Shown: piece by piece, positions 11,650 through 25,000 of the stretch
Layout: each line of letters opens with the position of its first letter
Numbering within the stretch: position 1 is the stretch's first letter
Assembly (NCBI GenBank): GCA_914767715.1
Contig: OU612068.1
Span: 30,442,001-30,506,000 of the forward strand
Length of the DNA stretch: 64,000 bases
Reading direction: 5' to 3'
Origin: Membranipora membranacea
Lineage: Eukaryota > Bryozoa > Gymnolaemata > Cheilostomatida > Membraniporidae
Made by a program: the position numbers and the translations under genes
The notes under the pieces: model-generated
Seen by the model: the letters and a program-made list of their open reading frames with translations, nothing else
Told to the model about the DNA's origin: nothing
Database searches by the model: none

Positions 11650-13389
11650 TTAAGCAGCGAGAAGTTCTCCACCAGCTCCAACCAGCAGCTTTCCTTTGTA
11701 TTTGAAGTCAGTATTCTTGATATGATTCACCAACCTAAAATAATAATAATAGATTTATCCATTTATTTATACTTCCTTTCTAAAACGAGATTTGTTGTAT
11801 GGGATATTTAATATTTGGGTACACATAGTGGTAGAGAGGGATGCAAACACTGTTGACGTCAACAGCTTTTATTTCAGTAATAGATATATTGGCTATGGGA
11901 TGGCAGCGAAAACTATTGATTGTCAAGAAATCTGCTTTGTTTTGTAAAATTTAGATGTCATTAAAACCTTCTATTTCGTATAAAGCAAAGTACACTCACC
12001 AGCTCATGCAGTATTTAATGTCTTTGTCCTTGACAGGTACAGAAAAATATTTGAGCTTGTCCATGTAGGCATCATGCACCTGTAATAATGTTACCATAAT
12101 ATAATGATGCTAAGCAAGGAAATGGGGAGATAACTCATCATAATAAACTTCTGCAGCAGTTTGCGCTCACCAGGGAAGTTTCTCTAAATCTCACCACACA
12201 CATATTATTTGAATTAGCTGTCAATAAATATTTGGGGATCACAAAGCTAACACAGACTATGTAATGCTTTATTGAGACAATAAGGACTTACTTGTTTGTG
12301 GCGAACATAGTTGTCATGTTTGGAGGCCTTCATACATCCCTCCTCATAGGTAAAGTGCTGCTGCATGGTGGCGACCATGTTTAGCAGAGCGTATGATGAC
12401 TCTCTGTTATCGTAACAAGCCCAGATTGTATGGAAAAGATGTCTGTGCTCATCATCGATTCGCTGGTACTGAAAAATTACAGAACAACAAGTTTAAAAAA
12501 ATTAAGAAGTAACATAATTGAATTTTCTTTCTGCGCTAAAATTTTGATCTGCTCCATCTACATTATGGTTAGAAAAAGAGTTTGGTAAATGTGTCTTTAA
12601 CTTACTAGCAGACCGAATGACTTGTCCCAGATGTATGGGATTGGTACTTTGTGTGCCCAGCTGATGCCTGCCTGGCCACCTTCTACCACCTTAGCAGCCA
12701 TCATCACCAAAAATTCTTCAAAGTCTACAACTCCATTTCCTGTAATAAAAATGTATTTATATGGTTGCTTCAAGTAGCAGGTTTGCTATATGCATGACTA
12801 CAGGCAGAATTTTTAACATGATGGTTCACAATCAACTTTGGTTAAATATTTGTGTTTCTAAAACATAGGATCGCAGGGTCAATAAGCCTCGCTTTTCTCC
12901 TGGAATCATAAACATGCACACATTTACTATTCACTATTTGACTTACCGTCCAAGTCGACTTTGTTGAGCATAGTTTTGACATCGTCATCAGTTGGGTCGA
13001 GTCCGAGCGAGGTGAGCACAGATTTAAGCTGGGATGTTGTAATGACAGCATCTTTTTCTTGTCCTTGTCCATCACAGAAGAGATCAAAGGCCTCTCTGTA
13101 CTCAGCTCTCTGCTCCGGAGTCAGCTTCTCTACTGAAGCCTTCAGCCATTCCATATCTGCCTTTGACTAAAAATAAATATGATGAATATATAAATAATTA
13201 TATTAATAGCAAACAAATAAATATATATGTAATGCCGAGTCATTGCAGTATTGAACCAAATTTTAATGCAGGCAGTGTTGTCTAAATAATTTTTTGTGTA
13301 CTGAAATTCTCATACAGAAATCACACAAAAAGAAGTAAAATAGCAACTAAATTTATACAGCGCAACGAATTAATAAAGCTGTTTACCAT
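11650..13389 (-). CDS. EF-hand/hemerythrin fusion protein, copy B
   Basis: Six exons in transcript order: 13387-13389 (ATG alone), 12947-13166, 12606-12739, 12292-12468, 12000-12079, 11650-11734; 232 residues, the same length as copy A. Intron positions match copy A except for one extra phase-0 intron (12080-12291) inside the hemerythrin domain after HKQ. The hemerythrin part keeps all seven iron ligands at the same positions as copy A and differs at only about 9 of its last 113 residues. The EF-hand part is far more divergent. Loop 1 (residues 32-47) is expanded from 12 to 16 residues (CDGQGQEKDAVITTSQ) and ends in Gln instead of the Ca-ligating Glu, so EF-hand 1 is probably dead. Loop 2 (72-83, DLDGNGVVDFEE) is canonical. 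It lies tail-to-tail with copy A, an inverted duplication. Confidence 0.93.
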
Positions 13390-13490
13390 GATGATTGTTG
13401 AGTGGTGATTCTACCGATGAGATAAAGAGTCTGGTGTCTGTTGCAAGCTGGCTAGCTGAAAACTGATCCTCTCCCTCTCTCACATCCACT

Positions 13491-13605
13491 TTTATACCCT
13501 CAGAACAGCTCACATGTCACCATCAGACCGCCCCCTCCCCCATCACTGTACTCGTCCCTGGGAATTCTGCAGCACCTGGGCCCAGCGCCTGCAGACTGTT
13601 ATTGG
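13491..13605 (-). promoter_or_regulatory. Promoter of EF-hand/hemerythrin gene B (TATA, G-rich box, CCAAT)
   Basis: On the minus strand a TATAAAA box (13491-13497) sits about 105 bases upstream of the ATG at 13389. Further upstream are a G-rich box (plus-strand cgccccctcccccat, 13529-13543) and a CCAAT motif (13601-13605). The arrangement resembles the promoter of copy A, but the C/G-rich box is in the opposite orientation relative to transcription. Confidence 0.6.
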
Positions 13606-16047
13606 GTGTCAAAATATGATTTACTCTCCACAAAGTCAGTGACCTGCACAACCCTCATAATTAATCAAGAAAAACCGCTAAACCGGCCAATATAATTGGC
13701 GATTGGTATTAATTTTTCTCCTCTACAACTGGCCTCCCCTAGACTTGGTTCCAATTCAGATGATATGTGTGCTCTGCAGGCTGAGGAAGAGACCACCCCA
13801 ATGCTCACAACCATATATTTAGTATTTAGTATCTTTGACCATAATAAAATGCATTCTTTATCCGATTATAGACTAAACGCGTTTTCTGCTGGGTGACCCT
13901 AGCCCTGCAGACTTGAGAATGATAAATGTTCTGGCAAATCCACTGCAAGCAGTAACAACTGCTAGTACAGTAAAATCTAATATAGCGCTCAGTCCCAAAA
14001 ATTGACATGGCGAACACTTCCTGCCGCCTGCTTTGCACATTTATTAGTGAATGAAGAAAAAAAAACAGTTTCCATTTTGTTATTTCATCTGCATCTACTG
14101 AGGTTACACCATATTTATTATTTGGTCATCCTTCATGGTCAGAATAAAAATAGGTAAAAAAGAACTGTCCAAGCATGTCATAAAATGGCAATCTAATACA
14201 TTCTGTTTACATAACTTATGTTTAGTTTTCAGTACCTTCAATTTCTTGAGGCTCAATAAAATTGAATAAAGAACCTCAATCATTTAACCTGTTGATTTAG
14301 CATCAAGAGTCCATTACACATAAGGCCGCATCCCAAAAGGCCCAACCCATGAGGCCACTCGTCATAGACTAGATTCAAAATTTAATTGCACATAATACCA
14401 CATTTCTCAGAAGGTTTTCATACATATTTTCCCTTGACAGGTCTCAGCAGAGTTGGTAAGGTTTATAAGTAGATAGGGCTAGACCTCTGGGATGGTAGCG
14501 ACCTTATGGCTAGTGGGCTAGTGAACAGTGGCCTATGATCAGTGGCTTTTTGGCAGTGGCCTTTTGGGTAATCGCCAACTGGATTGCCAAATCATTTTTA
14601 ACAGGCCAAGAAATATCTATCTGTGTGACGATCTGGTCAGGACATGATAACTCATGTCTGCATCATCAGCCAGTGAGCATGTGCAGCGCAAGCCTCTGAT
14701 AAAAAATCATAATTGTCTCCTGGTGGGGTACACCGAGCAGTTAACAACTTGATCAGACAACATGGTCATAGAGATATAACGGTCTTGAAAAAGAACAGAA
14801 AAGTAAATTAAATTTTCAGCTGTTATTTACTTGTTTGTACCACTTGCTATGTAAAAACATTTCATAACTGACCACTGAGGATGATGATAGTTAACAATTT
14901 GACAGATTATGTAACATGTTAGAGAGTACGATCTGGTGGGCGGACGATTATGACATAATGTCAGCGGTTATTTGCAAGGAGATAACATATCTCACATTAG
15001 AGAACTCACACACATTATGTTGTTAGTGAGCAACAACAAAGTAAAAAAGGGGTAAATGTCCACAATACGACTTATTAGTTCTACTATGTCTTCTAAAATT
15101 AACAGATTGGTAGAGGGCTGGGACCTGCGAGTGAAGCGGTTATATAACGCTATCTTAGTTTCATAACTAACAAGTTGATTCATTGAACGGTGCTGTGAAG
15201 AAGAACAATACATGATGTATCTACTGTGTGGACTGGACACATGTTTAAAGACGGCGATGAAATTTATTGCACTATCTCTTTCCATGGTTTAACATTGATA
15301 CCGAAAATATCTTGAAACCATAATACAACACCAAAAAAAGATATTGAGGGTGCAGAAAATACTATAACAGATGATTCTATAGCGTATGTTTTGACTGTTT
15401 ACTGTACAGTGAGTAACAGGCTGGCTTGGAATGCTGAAAAATCTTGCATAGCATTGAAAAATAAATACAGATATAATATAATACTGTGCCTGTATACAGG
15501 CAAATTTAAACTTTAATCTTTGGATGATTTGGTATCATATTAATTCAGGCTGCTACAAAATATAGAAAAGCACCAGAGACATAATTCTGTGGCACCAGAT
15601 TGTAATACTAAGGTCTGTTCTGTTATCTATGGACATGGGGAGTAGAAAAAATTGGATGATAATCATTTCAATGATTATAAAAAAAGAAGAAGTTACAGTT
15701 GATGTTCATCGTATGCAAAGATAAATAATTCATTGACTTCAGTTAGAAAAAAATCAAACGGCACCATAGAATTATATATGGATGATTGGCACCAAAGGGT
15801 ATAGGCATCCACTTTAGACTAGAACAATAATGTTAACTGGCTGGCAAATCTAGACTGGCACATACAGACTGACAGCCTTTGCAACAGCAGCACATTTTCA
15901 CACGGCGGAAAAAACTGTGATATATCAATAACTAAAAATTGGCATATCATTGCAACATTGATACATAGACTATAATAGGATACAAAATACTTTACATGAA
16001 TTAGAAAAGGCACATTTTACTTGATAATTACCTATAAGTTACATATT
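13606..16047. other. Intergenic between hemerythrin gene B and RICTOR
   Basis: No gene is recognised. A minus-strand frame of 97 codons (14992-15285) lacks domain or splice support. The part next to 16048 should hold the RICTOR 3' untranslated region, but I could not choose its polyadenylation signal. A possible degenerate transposon lies at 14322-14575. Confidence 0.5.
14322..14575. repeat. Possible degenerate terminal-inverted-repeat element
   Basis: cccaaaaggcc near 14331 and its complement ggccttttggg near 14560 are inverted relative to each other. Between them are several copies of ggccact / agtggcc in both orientations, like subterminal repeats of a small non-autonomous DNA transposon. 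The arms are imperfect and I see no clear target duplication. Confidence 0.4.
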
Positions 16048-19000
16048 CTACTCTTGCTCTTCGTCAGCGATAGGCGGAGGAGGCTGATGTCTCTCACAGC
16101 AAACCTCATTCAAGTCGATACCCAGAAGGTCAATAGCCTCACAAAATACCTGAAAATGTAATCAAAATATTTCAGTACAGATGATTTGGCATACATTAAT
16201 ACAATATACAGATGATACCTCAGGATGGACAGGGACAACATCAAAGGGTCCTGTTATAACGACCAGTTGAAGGGTTGAAAGCACATAAGACAGGGCTGGT
16301 CAATTTCTCTGAGAAGTTTTTGTGATTATTGACCCGTAAAAATTGATGTTGTCCATCTCCATTTGAAACTGTCACTGAATGGCATCGGTCGATTTATTGT
16401 TCTTATGAAATGAGCCAAGTAGATCTGTGAATCCATTACGCCCAGACATCAAAGATTTTATTTCATGGCTTCTGTTTGCTATCAAAAGAATTAAGACTGT
16501 CAGCAGCTTAATTTTTATGGCCTAGATTACAGTCATATTAATATTAATAGTTGCGATCAGACTAGAGAACATCTATATCTCGAATTTCAGATCAAAATAA
16601 AAATGGTTGGCAGAAATCAAGAATGGTTGCTATAAAAAGAAAGTTAAACATATTATGTCGAAATATTTGTACCCATTAAGGCCATAAAACAGATAGAGGC
16701 CTTCATCCATTTTCATAAATGCGATATTGATGTTTGTGTAATAAAAAAGGTAGGGTGTATGTCTAAACCGGGCATGGAGTTTCATATTATTGGTAACTTT
16801 TACAGAAAAGCTGGAGGAAATTTTCAAAATCCCAGTAATATATGTAAATAGTGTGGCAGATTGAGGCGGAGTAGGTCATCTAAGCTGAGGAATTAATTAG
16901 AGTTGCCCCATAATTATTTTATGGTCTTTTATCTGCTTCCTCGGAGCAAAAAAAACAAAAGAAATGAACTCAGGACAAGTAAGTCACTGATGGCTCAACT
17001 CTATCTCCTCTTTTGAAAAAGTTAAACTGACAATGATATGATTGTAGGTAAGAGGCGACTGCTAGTTATGATTAAGTTTGAGAATTTGAGGAGAGAATAT
17101 TATTATAGTGGAGCCAGTCCATGAGTCTATGACTAGAACCTTCAAGTCTATGTAAGTGAGCTACATATGGATCTGAGTAATAGTAAAATCCCGACGGACT
17201 GATTTGACTTGTGGGGTTTTGGAATGATGATTATTGACCTGAATGTATGGATTGGGGGTGGGGGCGGTGTGGGGGCGGTGTGGGGTTAATGCATGTATAG
17301 TGGCCTTGACTGTATTGTTAAACATCATCCATAATCAGAAGACATAGCATCTATGGACAGGTGCGCATTACCTCAGAAAATCAACAACTGAGATAGAAAA
17401 TGTCTTGTGTGGCATGAAAAGATCAGGCTGAATTGATACTATGTAGACTGTATGGGAATGAATGGGCCAGCTCAAGGTTTGGCTAGCTTGCACAACACAC
17501 AGCTACAGCCGGCAAATTAAAATAGCTGATAAGTCATGACCTAGATTTTGCTTTCTGATATTATGCAACAGCCTCCCACAATTTAGAACTCCTGCAATGG
17601 CAACATATAGCCCAGGGTTAAAATAATGACATCATCACATAAGGAAACATGTGATTTTAAGCTTTCTCACCAACTGAAATTCCTATAATTGAGCGGATGG
17701 AGCTGATAAAATAATTTATTTGTGTGACAGCCATGAAAGTGAAAGCAGTAGTTTTATGTGATCAACCTATTTGATTACACATGATTAGTGGTTGAGCGCA
17801 GACTAAGATAGTTGCGGCATGTTACAACATTCTTTGGTCAAACAGGGTTGTTTGTTTCATTGGTATTGATATCATTACTAAGCTATAGGTAAAGTGGAAG
17901 GTATGAAATCATTCACCCTTTTTATAATTTAGTGTCAGGTTAGGAATGAGGTGTGCTAGGCCAACTCTGCTTTGTAAGATTCAGACGGTCGTCTAGGTGT
18001 TGTCAGTGAGATAGACAGACCGCTTACCATTACCAGCAGTTATACGATGACCTACCTTATCAAATTTGATATCTTGGAAGAGTTCTTGTATAAATCTGCG
18101 AGCAGGTAGATGATAGCTGTATGTAGACAAAATAGCGCTCACTTCAGAATATAAACATAAATCAAGAAATAAGTCTGGCATCTGCTCCCTCAACCTAAAA
18201 AAGCAAACAATCTCCTCGTATCATCAAAGCTCCAACTCTTCTTAGGGACATAAATCACTAAATTTTTTCGAATTTTATAGTTATGTCGCTGCACAATTCA
18301 ACGTCTTTTCTTTCCGGTGGCTGAACTTGGAATGTCTCAGCAATCAAAAGTGGTGCGGTCAGACTTTAAACAGGGTCATATCAATTACAAGTTATATGTC
18401 TGCTCCAGCCAAATATGAATGACATAATATAAAATTCATTTTTGGCTGGAGCAGACATATAATTTGTAATTGATATAACCCTGTTTAAAGTCTGACCGCA
18501 CCACTTTTGATTGCTGAGACATTCCAAGTCATGGTCTGCTCCAGCCAAAAATGAATGACATAATATGAAATTCATTTTTGGTTGGAGCAGCTTGCTGCCA
18601 ATATGACAGACAAGCTGCCGATATGACAGACAAGCTGCCGATATGACACACATGCTGCTGATGTGATTTATATAATACCTGAGTAATCCCTCCTCAGCAG
18701 CGTTTACTCCTATAGAGCTACATATAGTAGTTATAAATCTGATACACTCCTTCCTGAGTAGTGAGACACTCTGTGTTGTACTCTTCTCTGGGCTTACTTT
18801 GTCTGCTGTATTAATACCAAATAAAATTTATTCCCATCTTGGGCGGAGGAACTGTGCAAGAGTCATTTACAATATTTGAAATGTGGGTACTGTCAAATTA
18901 AAGTCATAGTTTTTGTTCCATAAAATCAGAAATTATTAATATAATGCATGCTGCAATGGAGTATGACATAAGATGTCCCTAATGACAGAATGACATGTGT

Positions 19001-22000
19001 ATCATTTATGTGAATAAAACTCATACTCATCTTTTGATACACAAGGTGGTCAATGTTGATGACAATCGGGTGGATTCATAGAGGATTACAACTCATGCAA
19101 TCTCATACCTGTGATATAGTCAAATGATTGAAACCTAAGTCTAACAGCACTAAGACTAAAACTTAGTGATTATATGAGTTAACACTTTCTCTAAGAACCC
19201 ACCAGTCTGCTCTCCGTGTAGAGAGCTCAGCGACACACAGAGGATACAGTTGGTAAGGGAATGTAACTCCAGTCCCTCCTTAGCCTGGCTTATCGGTATC
19301 AACTCGTCGTAATCGAACGTGACCACAGGTATATCGCTGTCCATACTACCTCTAGGGAGCTGCAATCCATCATTCAACTAAAAATACACACAATAATATT
19401 TTGCTTCGTTGAGGAGACTAGAGTGAAACAATCGTTAAAAAAAACGTTATTATATTCAGCCTCTTCAAAAAAGATCTCCAGACAGAAGAGCTGTAAATCA
19501 ATTTCATAGACAAACATCATCCCCTCTCATGTGGTCAAAACAATCAATCACAACTGAAGGTATATAGTTGGCCCTGTCTTTAGAAAATAGCCATATAATA
19601 TAATAGTGTTACAGTTTCAAAGCAAAATCACCATAGGAACAAAATAAATTGTTTTATCAGAGGAAATTAAGACCATAATAACCTAACGGGCTGGGCCAAG
19701 AGATTAAATGAGGATGGGTGAGTTCGCCTCACGTTTTGTGCACGGTTGGTTGAGCTAGCACATATTTGAACTTAGTGTCACTGACCGAGATTTACACCAC
19801 TCACACATTGACCATGTGGTTAGGCTTTACATTTTGCGATGGTTCAGTCTGTCTGTCTTCATGACACCGATTCAACAGTGTGCAAAGGTGAAAACTACAT
19901 TGCAAACATAAAACATAAAACCGTATTGCAAACATAAAACCCATATTTAGTGGCAACTGAAGACTTGACAAGTACCTCAAATATTGCTGTAACATCGAGA
20001 GGCAGTGCCAGGCCCATGTACCTCACAGAGAGAGATTGAGGAGGCTCTATATCTGATAACTTTCTCACATCAGTGAGAGCATCTATATCTCCCTGATTAC
20101 TCCAAGGTCTGAGAAGAATATGTAAACAGTCATAAGAAATAAATGTGTTAGATAAGAATGCTGGTAGTGAGAAGTGATAATACTACACATTCCACTTATA
20201 CCTCAAAGATGACAAACTTCCAAAATGAGGCTTGTTTAATAAATACAGAGGGTATGGAGTGAGCTGTTTCGCCATTGAAGATCAAACACGTGTCCAGTGC
20301 AGATAGTTTGTGTTGGTGGTGCTGGTGGTGTTGAAGCTGGTAGCGTTGGATGTGAGCCAAAAACAATATATCTTCATAGCCTCCTGGTTGTGTTGCTGAC
20401 AAAGTGAACTTACAAGATTCAAGAAACCAGATGGATTAGTTCAATGAGGCTGCCGAGTGAAAACCTTCCACATTCTTCAAAAACCAGTCAGTGCACATTA
20501 AAATCAAACAAGTGTGTTATAGTAATATTAGTGTTTCATCAAACAAATAACAAAGAAATGATAAAAATAAAACCATCTCACATACTTGATAATGTTATCT
20601 GTAGATATTGAGTGTTTGAGAGGTGTTATACTCTGCAGGGATGTATTAAGGTGCTGACTTGATGAATCATTGGAGGAGGATGCCGAAGCTTGCCTTCTCA
20701 GGATTCTAACTGCCGACAATCCAAACTCAGCCTTACTGGTTTCATACAAACTCTGAAAAATTAGGATAACAAATAAGTACCGATTCAGATCACCAGGTTG
20801 AAAGGTTGAAGACATCCATTGTTCATATCAAAGCAAAACTATAGCATTGAACAAAATAACTAACATCACTAAGTGATTTACTTGATCCGAACGCTCACAA
20901 ACAAAGGGTCTAGAAGGGATTGTCTCCCCTGATAGTTTGTGCGGAGAACCTACTTACCTTCGGTGGATGCTGTTTATGGTTCGGTGATGGGAGACTGGAG
21001 AACTTCCCTCGTTTAACAGATGAGGGTTTCTTCTTATTACGAGGTAGAGACATAGCATTCCTGTCTACCAGTGATGCCATTGTTCTGCTTCCATTCATCC
21101 CAGTATCTATTGGTGATATGGACTTGGTATCGATGGCCGAGTCGACGGAGCTAACGTGACTTGAGAAAGACTCCGCGTTCCTAGCCTCACTTGAGTTTCT
21201 ATTGACGACATCACTTCGCCAACTAAGTGACCGAGTTTTAGACTGGAGTGGACCGTCAGGGTCTGCCAGAGTTTTACTTGACGATTGTCTGAGAGCTGGT
21301 TTGTGGATGGGTCTATCAGTGTCAGCAAGATCTGCAGTTGTGTCCCCGTTTGAATCAATAGGAGTAACTGTGTCTATTGAAACGGTCTGAGAGAGTTTAT
21401 CATCCTAAAAAAATAGAGTAAGTATGTAGGTTAGGTGGAGCTGCATTCTGAACATCTGAGCCGTGTCTCTACCTGCTGGTCCCAGCCGGCTGGCTATACA
21501 AATTTTCAAGTTTTGTTCTGATTACTTGGCGTACAGTTATCTCATATCAATAAAACTATCTTTAAAAAAATAGATATCAAGCTTAGTTATTCAGGTAATG
21601 ATTCTTCATGCCTCATTCGGCCTGTTTCTCTATACATTATATCAAAAACACCATAGCAGCCTGTGAAAAAAAAAGCCTTTAACCACAGAACCCATAAACT
21701 ACCAACAGCCTCTATAATAGGGTTATTGGTTTCACAACAACCAGGCTTATCCCGAGAATAAAACATCTGACACAAAGAAACCCAGGTGCCCGGTGAAAAT
21801 CCTCTTGGACAGAGAACTCAAACCACAGAGGAAGGCCCTGTGGTCATATATTGTCCAAACAATAAAATGTTGTGAAATCTATTCTTGTTGAATAATTACT
21901 TTTTTTGGCAGAATTATTGAAAAAAGCTCAAAGCATGATTAATTAGTCGAGTATTTACGATGAGATGAGTATTTTTAGCATAGTTGACCCAGAGACTATA

Positions 22001-25000
22001 GATATATCTATAGTCTCTGGTTGACCCATCATGTTAATGATGCCAAAACACAAAATGAACCGTAGACAATGACAGTTCAATCTCCTCACCTACCGATATC
22101 TTGGGAAAAAAAATTTCAGGCCAACTTTACAATACTCTTCGGGTTTCACTCATACCTTTTGATGTATTCCAGAGCAAAATTTTAGTTTGGCTTTATTTCC
22201 AAGGTTGTTGGGGAGGTTAGGTGATAATCATCATAATCTTATCGTCTGCAGTCTCCATATTATATATATTATTATATTATATGTATAAATACATATGTGT
22301 ATTAGTTCACACACAACATATTTTAATGATTTATTCAATTATCATTCTTAAAGTAATCCTTTTTATATTCGTTTCTAGACAAAAGTCCCTGGACTCACTA
22401 TCTACCAGAATAAATATGTCTACAGCTTACCTCAGGTAGGGACGGTTGGATGTTGAGTTCAGGTTTGATAGTACGTACAGAGTCAGAGGAGCAGCGCCTG
22501 TGTCCTGTCACTAACGCTGACTTAACCAGCTCACTTGTACTGTGAGCCTTTCCATTTCTTACTGCAGGCTCAAAATGATCGTCCTTAGTATTCTCCTAAA
22601 TAACATGGCAGATAGAGAAAAATTGAATGATTGAGTTGTTGGATTGAGGGGGTTGGGTAGTGGTTCGACTGAGCAGAGCTTCCCAATTCAACTTGTTTGA
22701 CATAACATTGCTAGAGTACTGAAACTGATAAGGGCCTGTCTTCAGTTGACTGCTTGGTATGTTCAGGTATTCAGAACATAGATGCGGAAATGGAGCTCAA
22801 AACGCTATTGATATATCATAATCTGATATACTTTTTTTTCACATAGACACATGAGAATGAATCTACAAGAGGTCTTAGATTCAGAACCTGTCACTTCTTT
22901 GCTTTAGATCGATTTTACTTTGTTTCGCTCAGTGAGGGAAGATTATTTTGTTTTTTGTCCATATCAACCATCCCATTGATCAGCAAATTTTAGTTTAAAT
23001 TTGTGCATGAATATCTACTGCGTGTGCTACCAAAATATTTGCTGACCAGTAGGATGTAAAATGATGACACTGTTTGAACGGATTTTAAAATTATTTCCCA
23101 GCTCGAGTATGAGAGGAAATATCACCTAAGAGGACCACTGCCACATACCCTCATACAGCCGAGTCACTTCAATACAAGTAAGTGACCTGCATAATGTCGG
23201 TCAAGTTTGAACTGTAGATATTCTAGTAATATCCATCTGATATAACTAAGATCATGATAGAGAGAGACTAACCTGGTAATGCTGTTCATTGATGTCATGT
23301 CTTATATCATCTATAAACTCATCAGTGCTAGCCCGAGATCTGGCTCCCTCATCCTCATAGCGAGACGAGGCGTCCGACGTACTCACTGACCTACTAACCG
23401 ATATATATCAATCAAGTTATACTGTAGACAGTGCAAACAGGTCAAATTCATAACAGTAAAATATAAATTCTGGAAGTTTCAAGATTTGTTATTGTGAAAT
23501 ATGGTTTCAGCAGCATTTGTTTATGGTATGCTGTGGCGATAAAATTATGTAACAAACATGTTTGTGACTTTTGCGCAATATGGTGAAACATGGCAGTTGG
23601 AAATACCAATTCAACGAAATGTCCAGATTTTAATTTTCACCATTCTTCATCAGCAGTCATCATTGTATAACCTAGGATATGGACTATAGATATTATAAAT
23701 GCGTAGGGCTGGTGAATAAGACAGGAAGCATACTTTTGACTGTTTTGACTGGCACTGCTGCCTTGTGACGCTGATCTGATCTCTCTGACAGCGTCCGGAT
23801 CTGAGTAGATGAGTTGATCACTCAGTACTGGCCACTCCTCTGATCGATGATTCATAACAGATCTCCAGCCAAGCTCTGCTAGCCTCTGTACCCCTGCCTG
23901 TGTAGAGGCTATTAAACCAAGGGCATAGAATGCCGTCCCTCGCAGTGTGAGTACAGGGGAACGCTCAGCTATACTAACTAAGGATGGTATAACATCTTGC
24001 TTATCTAGGAGAGGCAGCCCATACACCGATGTACCGATATGGCCCTGTAAAAAACAACACTGTAAACAAATGCAATTCATGACTTAGTATCCCATCGGGT
24101 AATATTGCACATAAGTCAATCTGACAATCTTTTGCGGCAGTTGATCTATTACCTTGCCATTTTGGCCCATTTTAGCTCCCTTATGCTATACAGTTCATTG
24201 ATCTTTCTTACTATTAGACACATGTTAATATATTTATTCACATTACCAGCATAATAAAGGGATATCTATGCCAAATTGGGTTCTTCTGCGTCCCTGGTAT
24301 GCATCAATATCTCGCTCGCGTTTCAGGCTGACATACCAGTAACTACTCCCATCCTTTATGATCATCAGCCAAGTGGGAGCAGTTAGAGGGTTGGTAGGTG
24401 ACTTACCGCAATCCAAATAGCAGCTTTACACTGTGGTATATTGTCAGTGTTATCTGAGTGTATATCGTGATATCTGATGGTGTCAAAGTATTCAGATAGA
24501 TAAGGTAGATTAGATACAATCTCAGCTCCCTCGCTGTGCTGTATCAGCTGACCGTATAAGTGAGGAGGTACATATACACTCTTACCTGGTCGCCTGTCAA
24601 TATCAACAACCATTACCATAAACATACTCAATAAACATACTCAATTTATTGGTCCTTACGCTTGTTAGCTATTTGTGTGATGGATCATTTCGAGTAAAAT
24701 ACTCGCGGGAGGAAATGTCCGAACTTTCGTACATTATTTATAAGCTTGAACTGTGGTAAGCTCAACCCATAGACTTGGCTCAACCTCATGACATTATATA
24801 AATACCAAGCTTGGCTAGTGAACAACATCATGTCACCCCAAAACTAGCTGAAATAAGCGCAAATCTTCTAGGATTATCAAAGAGCTATGTGTGATAGTTA
24901 AATTTTCATAATCTTTCCTTGCAATGTTAGTAATATAGATAGGTTTGTTGAATTTATACCAGTTGTCTTCTCTTCGAACATAAACCTCAAGGAGAGGGTA

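Noticed and set aside
14992-15285. 97-codon minus-strand frame
   Set aside because: No recognisable domain and no supporting splice or promoter signal; low-complexity hydrophobic end.
20093-20108. Upstream acceptor for the RICTOR exon ending at 19976
   Set aside because: A stronger-looking acceptor at 20109-20111 puts the exon out of phase with the preceding one; the acceptor ending at 20093 keeps the frame.
21107-21358. 83-codon minus-strand frame overlapping a RICTOR exon
   Set aside because: Shadow frame of the Ser-rich RICTOR exon 20958-21404, which continues in a different frame.
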